A DNA stretch of 64,000 bases from Gillisia sp. CAL575 (lineage in GTDB: Bacteria; Bacteroidota; Bacteroidia; Flavobacteriales; Flavobacteriaceae): NCBI RefSeq assembly GCF_000403785.1, contig NZ_APHJ01000021.1, positions 434,001-498,000 of the forward strand, written 5' to 3'. Numbering within the stretch: position 1 is the stretch's first letter; each line of letters starts with the position of its first letter. Both the position numbers and the translations under genes were made by a program. The notes beneath the pieces are model-generated. The model saw nothing but the letters and a program-made list of their open reading frames with translations, did no database searches and was not told where the DNA came from. Shown piece by piece: positions 44,632-53,357 of this stretch.

Positions 44632-46035
44632 TTATTTTTTATATTTCTTCAACAATTTCTCGCGTTCTTTCTTCAACATTTTAGATATTCCCACCTTGTA
44701 TTTATGAGGATTGTCAAATCGCTTATACTCCATAGGAAGATCTGCTAATCTATCTAGAGAATATGCCGCGATCTCTTTTAAGCTCCTAGTTTCTTGGGTT
44801 CTTTTACCATTTTCCATCACTAAATGAAGTAAAGCTTCCGACTTACAATTTTTTACTGGTAAAGATTTCAGTATTTCTTGAGGATCATAGATCCTTGAAA
44901 CCTCTTCCTCATCTCTCATTGTAATAGCATCGGCACCTATAAGTTCTCCTTTTACATTCATCAATCTGTAAACCTGCTTTTTATGGGGAATGGTAACTTT
45001 GGAAAGACTCTCAGAAATTTTCAATCTTGGAACGCCATTAGAAACAGAAAGTTTATAAACCCCATCTAAAGCACTATCTGGCTCACCAGTCACTAAATTA
45101 GTTCCAACTCCAAATATATCTATAGGTGCTTTTTGTTCTAACAAACTCTTGATCACGTATTCATCTAACTGATTGGATGCTGCTATTTTCACATAATTTA
45201 ACCCCGCCTCGTCTAGCATTTTTCTGCTTTCTTGAGCCAAATAAGCCAAATCCCCACTGTCCAGTCTAATTCCTGATAATTTTTCTCCACGTTCTTCCAT
45301 CTCCTTTCCAACCTTAATGGCATTTGGAAGACCGCTCTTAAGCGTATCATAAGTATCTACAAGAAGTACACAGTCTTTTGGTCGGCTTTGGGAAAAGGCT
45401 CTAAAAGCCGTTAATTCATCATCATAACTTTGAATAAAGGAATGTGCCATAGTTCCATAAACAGGGATATCAAAATCTTTGCCTGCTACCACATTACTAG
45501 TGCCATCAAAACCACCAACTATTGCTGCTCTACTTGCATAATATCCACCAGACCCATGAGCTCTTCGCAAACCAAATTCTAGTAAAATACTATCTTTTGC
45601 CACCAATCTTATTCGGCTAGCTTTCGTGGCGATCAGGGTTTGAAAATTTAAAAGATTTAATAGAATCGTTTCTATAAGCTGAGCTTCTATAATATTTGCT
45701 TCTACTTGAAGAATTGGCCTATTAGGAAATAAAACATCTCCCTCTCTAGCAGCCATTATATTACCAGAAAATTTAAAGTTTTTTAAGTATTCTAGAAATT
45801 CTTCAGAATAATTCTGACCTTTTAAATACGCAAGATCATCATCACTAAATTTTAGTTCTTCGAGAATCTCCAAAAGATCTTCTAAACCTGAAAAAATAGC
45901 ATATCCTCCTTCAAAAGGAAGTTTTCTAAAATAATAATCGAAAACTGCAGAATGTTCTTTTTGTCCATTTTCAAAATAAACTTGAGCCATGGAAAGTTGG
46001 TACTGATCTGTATAGGTAGCGGTAAAATTCATCAT
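44632..46035 (-). CDS. pncB: Nicotinate phosphoribosyltransferase
   Basis: A 467-residue enzyme that makes nicotinate mononucleotide from nicotinate and PRPP, the entry of NAD salvage. Typical blocks are TDQYQLSMAQVYFENGQ, the central RRAHGSGGYYASRAAIVGGFDGTSNV, VYGTMAHSFIQ with the phosphorylatable His, and SGIRLDSGDLAYLAQ. Two consecutive ATGs (46035, 46032) could start it. It precedes pncA by 2 bp. The promoter region carries a TATTTTTG box and a tandem repeat at the -33 position. Confidence 0.94.
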   Translation of the reverse strand: MMNFTATYTDQYQLSMAQVYFENGQKEHSAVFDYYFRKLPFEGGYAIFSGLEDLLEILEELKFSDDDLAYLKGQNYSEEFLEYLKNFKFSGNIMAAREGDVLFPNRPILQVEANIIEAQLIETILLNLLNFQTLIATKASRIRLVAKDSILLEFGLRRAHGSGGYYASRAAIVGGFDGTSNVVAGKDFDIPVYGTMAHSFIQSYDDELTAFRAFSQSRPKDCVLLVDTYDTLKSGLPNAIKVGKEMEERGEKLSGIRLDSGDLAYLAQESRKMLDEAGLNYVKIAASNQLDEYVIKSLLEQKAPIDIFGVGTNLVTGEPDSALDGVYKLSVSNGVPRLKISESLSKVTIPHKKQVYRLMNVKGELIGADAITMRDEEEVSRIYDPQEILKSLPVKNCKSEALLHLVMENGKRTQETRSLKEIAAYSLDRLADLPMEYKRFDNPHKYKVGISKMLKKEREKLLKKYKK

Positions 46036-46068
46036 AAATGCTCTAATTGGAATGATAGGGTGAAATTA

Positions 46069-46076
46069 CAAAAATA
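46069..46076 (-). promoter_or_regulatory. -7 box of pncBA
   Basis: On the minus strand TATTTTTG, an exact TAnnTTTG match, 33 nt before the pncB ATG. The position where a -33 TTG would be expected is occupied by the AGGTTTG repeat array, which starts 9 bp upstream of the box. Confidence 0.5.
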
Positions 46077-46085
46077 AGGTAGAAC

Positions 46086-46134
46086 AGGTTTGAGGTTTGA
46101 GGTTTGAGGTTTGAGGTTTGAGGTTTGAGGTTTG
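46086..46134. repeat. Tandem repeat, seven exact copies of a 7-bp unit
   Basis: AGGTTTG is repeated seven times without error over 49 bp. On the minus strand the unit reads CAAACCT. It lies directly upstream of the pncBA -7 box and within the 307-bp gap shared with the divergent dehydrogenase gene. Such arrays change copy number by slippage. Confidence 0.95.
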
Positions 46135-46342
46135 CAAAACTAAGAAAGTGGATTACACTTTTTATCACTGCTGTAAATATTTATTACATGCAAAAGTTTA
46201 AAATATTAAAATCCCGAGTGCCATAAAGCTTTTTCAGAATAGATTGCAAAAGTGATAAGGGTCATATTATATATCTTATTCTTAACCTAATATTGTTATA
46301 GGTATAATCCTAATAATCAATTATACTTAAATACTACAAAAG

Positions 46343-47446
46343 ATGTCAAATACAATTGTTCCTGCTAAAAAAAACCTTTCAAAGGGTTCTTCTTCTGAAA
46401 ATAAAACAAGTATGAAAGGGCTTGTGTATAATGGACCAGGTAAAATAGAGTATAAGGAAATCCCGAGACCTGAGGTAAAAAAGCCTACAGATGCAATTGT
46501 GAAAATAATTAAAACGACGATCTGCGGAACAGATCTGGGAATTTTACATGGTAAAACACCTAGTGTAAAACCTGGAACTACTTTAGGTCATGAAGGTGTT
46601 GGAATAATAGAAGAAGTAGGTACTGGGGTAAGGAACTTTAAAAAAGGTGATCGAGTGATAATTTCCTGTATTACAGCATGTGGTTCTTGTGAGTATTGCA
46701 AGAAGCAAATGTATGGGCACTGTAAAGATGGAGGTTGGATATTAGGAAATCTTATAAACGGCACACAAGCAGAATATGTTCGTATCCCTCATGCAGATAA
46801 TAGTCTGTATATCGCGCCGGAAGATGTGGATGATGAAGCTTTGGTTATGTTAAGTGATATTTTACCAACAGGCCACGAAATGGGGGTTATTAATGGCTGC
46901 GTAAAACCAGGTGACACCATTGCAATTGTAGGTGCAGGGCCAATTGGAATGTCTGCTCTACTCACGGCTCAATTTTACTCTCCTGCGAAAATCTATATGA
47001 TAGATTTAGATGATAACCGTTTAGAACTGGCAAAAAAATGGGGTGCAACAGATACTATTAATTCAGGTTTGGAGGATGCCGCCAAAATGATCCTTTCTGA
47101 AACGGCAGATGGTGTAGATGTAGCTATAGAAGCGGTGGGTGCTCCTGCGACTTTCAATATTTGTCAGCAAATAGTTCGTCCTGGCGGCCATATTGCTAAT
47201 ATTGGTGTTCATGGAAAAAGTGTTGATCTTCAAATTCAGGATCTATGGATTCAGAATATCACAATTACAATGGGACTAGTAAATACCAACACCACACCAA
47301 TGCTTCTGAAAACCGTGACTTCAGGAAAAATTCAAGCAGAACAATTGATCACACACCACTTTAAGCTGGATGAGATCATTCGTGCTTATGAAGTATTTGG
47401 AAATGCTGCTGAAGAAAAAGCTTTAAAAATAATTTTGACCAACTAA
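46343..47446 (+). CDS. Zinc-dependent alcohol dehydrogenase (medium-chain)
   Basis: A 367-residue MDR-family dehydrogenase. After a Lys/Ser-rich N-terminal extension of about 24 residues, the catalytic zinc ligands are in TICGTDLGIL (Cys) and GHEGVG (His, Glu). A structural zinc site lies in CGSCEYCKKQMYGHC (four Cys), and a Rossmann motif in IVGAGPIGMSALL. It is NAD(P)-dependent, acting on a small alcohol; the layout resembles class III-like or sorbitol/threonine types. It stands alone, divergent from pncB. Confidence 0.9.
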   Translation: MSNTIVPAKKNLSKGSSSENKTSMKGLVYNGPGKIEYKEIPRPEVKKPTDAIVKIIKTTICGTDLGILHGKTPSVKPGTTLGHEGVGIIEEVGTGVRNFKKGDRVIISCITACGSCEYCKKQMYGHCKDGGWILGNLINGTQAEYVRIPHADNSLYIAPEDVDDEALVMLSDILPTGHEMGVINGCVKPGDTIAIVGAGPIGMSALLTAQFYSPAKIYMIDLDDNRLELAKKWGATDTINSGLEDAAKMILSETADGVDVAIEAVGAPATFNICQQIVRPGGHIANIGVHGKSVDLQIQDLWIQNITITMGLVNTNTTPMLLKTVTSGKIQAEQLITHHFKLDEIIRAYEVFGNAAEEKALKIILTN

Positions 47447-47636
47447 ATCTTAAATACTCAAAATGATTATTAAATTTTCATTTAGTATTATAAATTAAAA
47501 TAGACCTTCATTTTGTCTAATACCTTCGGGAGTTTCAGTATGCCGTTAAAATTATAATGAATTGTCGGTTGAAATTATTAAACTGATTAATTTCATTTTA
47601 CAGAAAGGTTTAAATTGATAGTCTATTATATTTTAA

Positions 47637-48350
47637 ATGAACGAAATACAACTTATAATCCTTTATTCCCTTCTATCGGGTTCAACGGTCTTTCTAGGAG
47701 GACTTTTATCTCATTATTTCGGGGAGCATGTTAAAAATGGATTGGTAAAATCTGAAATTATTCATAGTACCACTGCTTTTGGAGGAGGAATATTGATTGC
47801 CGCAGTTGGATTGGTCTTAGTTCCAAAAGGAATGCAAATGCTCTCTTTAGCACCTATGGTACTGTTTTTTGCTATAGGTGCTATCGCATTTTTTTATTTA
47901 GACCAGTTTATAGAGAAAAAAGGAGGTACAGAGGCACAGCTATTGGGAATGCTTTCAGATTTTATCCCAGAATCTATTGCGATGGGCGCTGTCTTTAGTC
48001 AGGATCCGGAACTAGGAATTTTACTAATGGTAATTATTGCACTTCAAAATTTTCCGGAAGCTTTTAATGCCTACTTAGACCTTAAATCGAACTATTCGTC
48101 AAGGAAAAGTTTGTGGATACTATTTCTATTAAGTTTTTCAGGAATTCTGGCTGCTCTTTTGGGATACTATTTCCTATCTGAAATGCCTATGGTGATAGGT
48201 GCCCTAATGCTGTTTTCTGCAGGAGGAGTAACCTATCTAATCTTTCAGGATATAGCGCCAATGTCTAAATTAGATAAAAGCTGGATCCCTGCCCTTGGGG
48301 CTAGCCTCGGTTTTCTTGTAGGCATGATAGGGGTTAAAATTTTAGGATAA
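47637..48350 (+). CDS. ZIP-type metal transporter family protein
   Basis: A 237-residue protein with about seven to eight transmembrane segments. It carries the ZIP-like helices with SDFIPESIAMGAVF and ALQNFPEAFNAYLDL, where classic ZIP proteins have HNxPEG and HExPHE. The His residues are replaced, so metal specificity is uncertain. An early His in IIHSTTAFGGGI is kept. It is followed 82 bp later by a VIT-type transporter, so the two may serve the same metal economy. Confidence 0.75.
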   Translation: MNEIQLIILYSLLSGSTVFLGGLLSHYFGEHVKNGLVKSEIIHSTTAFGGGILIAAVGLVLVPKGMQMLSLAPMVLFFAIGAIAFFYLDQFIEKKGGTEAQLLGMLSDFIPESIAMGAVFSQDPELGILLMVIIALQNFPEAFNAYLDLKSNYSSRKSLWILFLLSFSGILAALLGYYFLSEMPMVIGALMLFSAGGVTYLIFQDIAPMSKLDKSWIPALGASLGFLVGMIGVKILG

Positions 48351-48398
48351 TTTGCCTATCTTCAACTTCCTCATTTTTATTCAGTAAAAATATTAGAA

Positions 48399-48411
48399 AT
48401 CTAATTTAGAT
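48399..48411. promoter_or_regulatory. Palindrome upstream of the VIT-type gene
   Basis: ATCTAATTTAGAT is a 13-bp palindrome with a central T, 21 bp before the ATG at 48433. It may be an operator for a metal-responsive regulator (inference). A similar half-site occurs upstream of the LacI-type gene at 37972. Confidence 0.35.
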
Positions 48412-48432
48412 ATTATTATTAAAGGCAAACCA

Positions 48433-49140
48433 ATGAACGATCAACCAGATGAATATTTAGATAATCATTATATCCATAAAAGTAATTGGTTGCGAGCAGC
48501 AGTTCTTGGTGCCAACGATGGAATTTTATCAACTGCAAGTCTTGCCATTGGTGTTGCAGCAGCAACGGATATGAGAGAGCCAATAATCTTGGCTACACTA
48601 GCTGGTTTAGTTGCCGGCGCCTTATCTATGGCCGCGGGAGAATATGTTTCTGTGAGTTCTCAAACAGATATTGAAAGAGCTGATATTGAAAGAGAAAAAA
48701 TAGAATTGGAAGAGACTCCGGAAATAGAACTTCAACGCCTAGCTGAAATCTATGAGAACAGAGGTTTAAAGAAAGAAACTGCTTTAATTGTGGCTAAAGA
48801 GTTGACGGAGCACGATGTTCTGGCCGCTCATGTTAGAGATGAGCTAGGAATCAATGAAATAAGTCAGGCCAATCCTATTCAAGCTGCATTGGCTTCGGGA
48901 GCGTCTTTCACTGTTGGAGGGATCCTTCCGCTTTTGGTGGTCTTGTTTTTACCACTTTTATTTATGGAGTATTATTTATACGGATTTGCAACCTTATTTT
49001 TAATAATATTAGGTGCTTTGGCAGCTAAAACAGGAGGTTCCAATATTGGAATTGCCATTCTTAGAATCACATTTTGGGGAACAGCAGCGATGGGTCTTAC
49101 TGCATTTGTAGGATATTTATTTAGTACTAACGTTGGATAA
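48433..49140 (+). CDS. VIT1/CCC1 family iron/manganese transporter
   Basis: A 235-residue membrane protein. The N-terminal LRAAVLGANDGILSTASLAIGVAAA and GLVAGALSMAAGEYVSVSSQTD motifs define the VIT1/CCC1 family. A cytoplasmic charged stretch (residues about 77-140) follows, then three hydrophobic segments. Family members export Fe2+ or Mn2+ from the cytoplasm or into vacuoles. It lacks the ferritin-like N-terminal domain found in some bacterial members. Confidence 0.92.
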   Translation: MNDQPDEYLDNHYIHKSNWLRAAVLGANDGILSTASLAIGVAAATDMREPIILATLAGLVAGALSMAAGEYVSVSSQTDIERADIEREKIELEETPEIELQRLAEIYENRGLKKETALIVAKELTEHDVLAAHVRDELGINEISQANPIQAALASGASFTVGGILPLLVVLFLPLLFMEYYLYGFATLFLIILGALAAKTGGSNIGIAILRITFWGTAAMGLTAFVGYLFSTNVG

Positions 49141-49459
49141 AATATTTATATGGTCAAAAAATCGAATGTTTTTAAAATTCGATAAAAGGCAAAGTCTAGC
49201 AGATTTTGTAAATAAGGATGTATGTAAAATATAATTGTAATTATAAATTTTTTACAAGTGGCTTACATATTTAAACACTTATTGTGGTACTTTAAAGAAT
49301 ATAAAATCCTCTACACTACTATATAGTAAAAACATAGCACATTATAGATTGAGCACTTATATGGTCTTGATTGCTTTCTTTAAGTGCTACTTCACTCACT
49401 AAATTCTTTTCCTATAAATACAATTCAATCTTTAAGTATCTTTGAATAAAAAACAGATA
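49141..49459. other. Intergenic region before miaE
   Basis: 319 bp without a gene. It contains an 8-bp inverted repeat (AGCACTTA at 49352-49359 and TAAGTGCT at 49381-49388, 21-nt loop) and the -7 box at 49437-49444. No RNA gene recognised. Confidence 0.4.
49437..49444 (+). promoter_or_regulatory. -7 box for miaE
   Basis: TATCTTTG matches TAnnTTTG, 15 nt before the ATG at 49460. The in-frame TTG at 49442 is inside this box and is unlikely to be the start. Confidence 0.5.
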
Positions 49460-50041
49460 ATGCTTCACCTTAAGTTAGAAACAGATCCTCGTTGGGTAAA
49501 TATAGTTGAATCCAATATAGAAGAAATCCTTACCGATCATGCTTGGTGTGAACAGAAAGCGGCAACAAATGCTATTACTATTATCACATTAAATTCTGAA
49601 TATCCAGACTTGGTAACGGAATTATTAGAGCTTGCAAAAGAAGAATTAGAACATTTTGAAATGGTTCATGAGATCATAAAAAAAAGAGGCTTTAAATTGG
49701 GGCGAGAACGAAAGGATAGCTATGTTAATGAGCTTTATAAATTCATGAATAAAGGAGGTAGTAGATTGAATTCTATGGTAGACAGACTCCTATTTTCTGC
49801 AATGATCGAAGCAAGAAGTTGTGAACGTTTCAAATTACTTTCCAAAGAAATTAACGATCCAGAGCTATCTAAATTTTATCACGATTTAATGATAAGTGAA
49901 GCAGGACATTATACCACTTTTATAAGCTTTGCACGAAAATACGGAAAAGATATTGATGTGGATACGCGTTGGAAAGAACTGGTGGAATTTGAAGGCGAGT
50001 TAATAAAAAGCTATGGCAAGCATGAAACTATCCATGGGTAA
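49460..50041 (+). CDS. miaE: tRNA-(ms2io6A)-hydroxylase
   Basis: A 193-residue ferritin-like diiron protein that hydroxylates ms2i6A at tRNA position 37. Start at ATG 49460 gives the usual N-terminus (LKLETDPRWVNIVESNIEEIL). Iron ligands are expected in HAWCEQKAA (Glu), KEELEHFEMVH (E and H), MIEARSCERF (E) and SEAGHYTTF (E, H). It is the last chromosomal gene before the displaced tRNA-Asn fragment and the integrated element. Confidence 0.92.
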   Translation: MLHLKLETDPRWVNIVESNIEEILTDHAWCEQKAATNAITIITLNSEYPDLVTELLELAKEELEHFEMVHEIIKKRGFKLGRERKDSYVNELYKFMNKGGSRLNSMVDRLLFSAMIEARSCERFKLLSKEINDPELSKFYHDLMISEAGHYTTFISFARKYGKDIDVDTRWKELVEFEGELIKSYGKHETIHG

Positions 50042-50196
50042 TTCCAAAACTACCTATTATCTTAAAATACAATCCCTAAAATATACAGATCTAATCTCGA
50101 GGAAAACTAGAAATTCGTTTAGAAAAATTTCTTTCTGCTAAAATTTTTAAAATTAAGATAGCCACAATATTAAGAATTTGAGTAATTCTATAAAAC

Positions 50197-50226
50197 AAAA
50201 AAGCCCGACATTAATGTCAGGCTTTG
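50197..50226. terminator. Terminator between miaE and the element boundary
   Basis: AAAGCCCGACATT pairs with AATGTCAGGCTTT with one mismatch, flanked by an A-tract on the left. It probably serves the original minus-strand tRNA-Asn as well as miaE. Confidence 0.65.
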
Positions 50227-50230
50227 ATTG

Positions 50231-50272
50231 CTCCTCCTCTTGGGCTCGAACCAAGGACCCTCTGATTAACAG
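50231..50272 (-). other. Element attachment site: displaced 3' part of tRNA-Asn(GTT)
   Basis: On the minus strand this reads CTGTTAA (anticodon loop, GTT), TCAGA, GGGTC, T arm CTTGG-TTCGAGC-CCAAG, AGGAGGA and discriminator G. The 5' half of the tRNA is missing: the bases before the anticodon loop are unrelated. This is what remains of the tRNA gene after site-specific integration, with the recombinase gene beginning 150 bp away. Confidence 0.82.
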
Positions 50273-50400
50273 CCGCGAAAATGGTGTTTCAGATAATTTC
50301 ATTTAGCTTCTTATGTATTGATAATCAATATTTTACAACTTTTTCCTTGTCATTTAGTTTTACAATATTTACCTTTATTTGCCCATTTGTTGTACCTATG

Positions 50401-50481
50401 TTGTACCCAATTTAAGCCGCATGATTACTATAAAAATTGTACAGAGAACAAAGAAATTAACCGATGGGTTGTACCCAATTT
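50401..50481. repeat. Direct repeats near the recombinase start
   Basis: TTGTACCCAATTT occurs exactly at 50401-50413 and 50469-50481, and the core TTGTACC occurs a third time at 50390-50396. They lie between the tRNA remnant and the recombinase coding region (the last copy is inside it). They may be arm-type binding sites for the recombinase. Confidence 0.45.
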
Positions 50482-51629
50482 TCTTGCGTGTGACCAAAGA
50501 TCGACAAACTAAATATTACAAAACCCCATTTAGTTCGGAGATTTCCGAATGGTCAGCTTCAACAGGAACCTTTAACAAAAAGCTGAAAAATCATTTTCAG
50601 TATAATCGGTTACTGGTAAAAATTAAGGATCGGGCTTACCAGGTAGCAGCGGAAATTGAAATTCAAAACCCCGATTATACACTGGAAGATTTTGATAAGC
50701 TTTATAGAGTTACCTTCAATCCAGTTAAAAATGATGTCTTTGCCTTTTTTGATGAAATAGTAGAGGAAATGACTTACGCCGGTCGTGTAGGAAACGCAAA
50801 GTCCTATAAAGACACTAAAACATCGGTGCAAATTTTTCATAAGAGCAAAAAACTTAGTTTTCGGGAAGTTAACTCTACTTTTTTAAGTAAATATGATGCT
50901 TTCTTAAGGTCCAGAGGTGGAACCGACGGAGGGGTTGGAGTAAAGATGAGAGCCATAAGGGCATTGTTCAACAAAGCCATAGAACGCGGAATTGTGAAAG
51001 AAAGTTTATACCCCTTTAAGAAATATAAAATTTCAGGCTTAAGAGGCAAAGGTTTTAAACGTGCCCTGGATTTTGAAGAAATAATGCGCATTGTTAATGT
51101 AGATTTGAGTAATCATTCGCATTTAGTTGATACCAGAAACTACTTTGTTTTTAGTTTCTATACTAGGGGAATGAACTTTGCCGACATGATGGGTCTCGAA
51201 TGGAAAGATGTGGAAAAAAATGCTATTTATTACACCCGGGCTAAAACCAAAGGAAATTTCTCAATTGCCATAATGCCCCCTGTAAGAGAAATTCTTGACC
51301 ATTACCGAATTAATGGGTATGGAAATAAATATGTATTTCCATTACTGTATCGTGAAAACTATACTCCTACCCAACTTGCAGATCGAAAACATAAAATGCT
51401 AGGGATCTATAACAAAAATCTAAAGGAACTGGCTACAATATGTGAGATCACAAAAAACGTTAGCAGTTATGTGGCCAGGCATAGTTTTGCTAATTGCCTT
51501 AAACAAAAAGGGGTTGCAACTGATGTGATTAGCGAATCTTTAGGACATCAAAACCTAACTGTAACCCAGGCATATTTAAAAGAATTAGATACTCAGGTTG
51601 TGGATAAAGCGCTGGAAGTATTGTTGTAA
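50421..51629 (+). CDS. Tyrosine recombinase / integrase
   Basis: A 402-residue Bacteroidetes-type integrase; ATG 50421 is preferred to an upstream TTG. An N-terminal arm-binding domain (about 1-90), a SAM-like core-binding domain (about 95-185) and a catalytic domain follow. Catalytic residues are visible as R in FYTRGMNFADMMGLEW, R and H in SYVARHSFANCL, H in SLGHQNLTVT and the nucleophile Y in TQAYLKELD. It would integrate and excise the element at tRNA-Asn. Confidence 0.93.
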   Translation: MITIKIVQRTKKLTDGLYPIFLRVTKDRQTKYYKTPFSSEISEWSASTGTFNKKLKNHFQYNRLLVKIKDRAYQVAAEIEIQNPDYTLEDFDKLYRVTFNPVKNDVFAFFDEIVEEMTYAGRVGNAKSYKDTKTSVQIFHKSKKLSFREVNSTFLSKYDAFLRSRGGTDGGVGVKMRAIRALFNKAIERGIVKESLYPFKKYKISGLRGKGFKRALDFEEIMRIVNVDLSNHSHLVDTRNYFVFSFYTRGMNFADMMGLEWKDVEKNAIYYTRAKTKGNFSIAIMPPVREILDHYRINGYGNKYVFPLLYRENYTPTQLADRKHKMLGIYNKNLKELATICEITKNVSSYVARHSFANCLKQKGVATDVISESLGHQNLTVTQAYLKELDTQVVDKALEVLL

Positions 51630-51768
51630 TTATTCTACTTTAGGGTTGAAGTCTGATTATTTCCTTAAACGATCTTCAATTTCAAAGTCATAAACTCTTT
51701 TTAATTCGAATTTTCTCAAAGTCCTGATGTAAAACTTTGATTACATTAATTACCTAATTGGTATTTTA

Positions 51769-52878
51769 TTAATTAATACTAAATACTTCCAATTTAGCCT
51801 CCCTACCTTTAAGAGTTCTAAATCCTAGGGAGGATACCTTGTATTTTTTATCTACCATTGTTTTTTTTATTAGTGCGCCTGAAAAAAGTACAGATCTATC
51901 TAATTCTTTACACAATCCTTCTAATCTTGCAGTCACATTTAAAGTGTCTCCATGGTAGGCAAGATTTCTTTTTATATTTCCTACCTCAACTCTGGTAACT
52001 ACACCGACGTGAGCCCCGGCTTTAAAGGACGGAGTAACACCAAATTTATCCGTGTAATATTTTGAACGCTCCTGTAAAAGTGCCATAACCCCAAAGAAGA
52101 ATTCTATATACACATATTCTTTCATGCCCTCCAAGGGCCAACTTACAACAATTTCGTCTCCCACGTATTGATATATTTCAGCATTATATTTTTTTACCAT
52201 CTTATTAATATCAAGAAAGCATTCCTGTATAAGATTACTGTAGGCAATGTGACCCAATTGTTCAGCCATTCTTGTAGAGTTAGAAAGATCCAGGAACATA
52301 AAAATGCGTTCTTCTTCTCTCGGATATCTAAACCAGCCCAATAAAATAGGAAGTAGGTAGCCAGGACCAAGTATTTTTTCAATTTGGCTGATAAAACTGA
52401 TTATTAAGGTCATAAACAAGGTGTAGACGAGTAGGATAGCATAATGATATATCCAGTTATCTCTTAAAATCACCTCTACAAAACCTATATCCATATGTAA
52501 TAATTCCAATACCCAAAAGATGATAAGTCTTGTTAAACTTATCAAACCCATAATTGTTATGAAATAAGCAAAGCTTCCTATAAGTATTGTGAGACCTAAG
52601 CTGTTATTTAAATTGGATTTTTTATTTAAGAAGTATTCAAAAATACCTAGGATGATTCCATTCATAAAACCAAATATTAATACTGTTAGTATTAACATTG
52701 CTACACTTAGGGTAAATGGGGAATTCGTGCCTTCAAAAATTGAAAGACTTGAAAAATATAATATAAAGCCCAGCACTCCGTAAGCTATGATCCAAAAAAT
52801 TACCTGTTTGATAATAATAGTTAGTAATGGAAATCTATAACTTAAACGAATAATCTCATATAAGTAATTTTGTTTCAT
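51769..52878 (-). CDS. Membrane-bound class III adenylate/guanylate cyclase
   Basis: A 369-residue protein with four to five hydrophobic segments in residues 20-165, then a cytosolic class III cyclase domain (about 190-369). Metal-binding aspartates are D197 (MFLDLSNST) and D241 (YVGDE). Transition-state residues N314 and R318 (DTLNVTARLEG) are intact, so it should be active. Product (cAMP or cGMP) cannot be fixed from sequence. It sits in the mobile element next to an ACP-like gene and a TetR-controlled efflux operon. Confidence 0.88.
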   Translation of the reverse strand: MKQNYLYEIIRLSYRFPLLTIIIKQVIFWIIAYGVLGFILYFSSLSIFEGTNSPFTLSVAMLILTVLIFGFMNGIILGIFEYFLNKKSNLNNSLGLTILIGSFAYFITIMGLISLTRLIIFWVLELLHMDIGFVEVILRDNWIYHYAILLVYTLFMTLIISFISQIEKILGPGYLLPILLGWFRYPREEERIFMFLDLSNSTRMAEQLGHIAYSNLIQECFLDINKMVKKYNAEIYQYVGDEIVVSWPLEGMKEYVYIEFFFGVMALLQERSKYYTDKFGVTPSFKAGAHVGVVTRVEVGNIKRNLAYHGDTLNVTARLEGLCKELDRSVLFSGALIKKTMVDKKYKVSSLGFRTLKGREAKLEVFSIN

Positions 52879-52949
52879 TAAAAATGTTCTTTAAGCTTTC
52901 TAATTAATAGACGGAGAAGGAATCTGACAGAAATTTTAGTAGCGGAGGG

Positions 52950-53228
52950 TTAAGGCCAAGGTGTTAACTTAAATCTTTTAAAAGAAGGTGTCATTTTAGG
53001 CCTGGATTCTATCCAATCTATAAATTCCTTTATGGTGGTAAAATCCTGGCGGGTTTTATCAGATTCTACTAAATTTATTAAAAATGCGTTCTCTAAAAGC
53101 ATAAGTATTTCTATAAAATCAACATCACATTGACAGATACTATCTAAATAATCTTCAATCTTAACCGGATATCCTGACCAGAGGCTTAGCTTTTTTTCAT
53201 AAATTAAATTTTTTTCGTAGCGCTTCAT
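52950..53228 (-). CDS. Acyl-carrier-protein-like small protein lacking the carrier serine
   Basis: A 92-residue protein. Residues 33-72 resemble helices 2-4 of acyl carrier proteins (VDFIEILMLLENAFLINL...FTTIKEFIDWIES). The place of the phosphopantetheine-bearing serine (DSL in ACPs) is taken by D35 (CDVDF). It may be a non-carrier protein with an ACP-like fold. I see no family name. It is encoded between the cyclase and TetR genes on the same strand. Confidence 0.6.
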   Translation of the reverse strand: MKRYEKNLIYEKKLSLWSGYPVKIEDYLDSICQCDVDFIEILMLLENAFLINLVESDKTRQDFTTIKEFIDWIESRPKMTPSFKRFKLTPWP

Positions 53229-53357
53229 AAGTATGGTATTTAGTAATGAGCTGTGTATTAGTAATCAAAAACAAGAATGATAATTTTCAGTGAAGAAGTA
53301 TTGCTGAAATTTTTCCAGAGCAGTATTTTTTCTAAAACATTTAATTCCAGATAGGGG

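Noticed and set aside
46086-46134. Tandem repeat as a possible CRISPR array
   Set aside because: The 7-bp units are contiguous with no spacers and no cas genes are present anywhere in the window.
49352-49388. 8-bp inverted repeat before miaE as a terminator
   Set aside because: Short stem, long 21-nt loop and no T-tract; left as an unassigned repeat.
50231-50272. Functional tRNA-Asn gene
   Set aside because: The acceptor 5' strand, D arm and 5' side of the anticodon stem are missing; only the 3' half is present.
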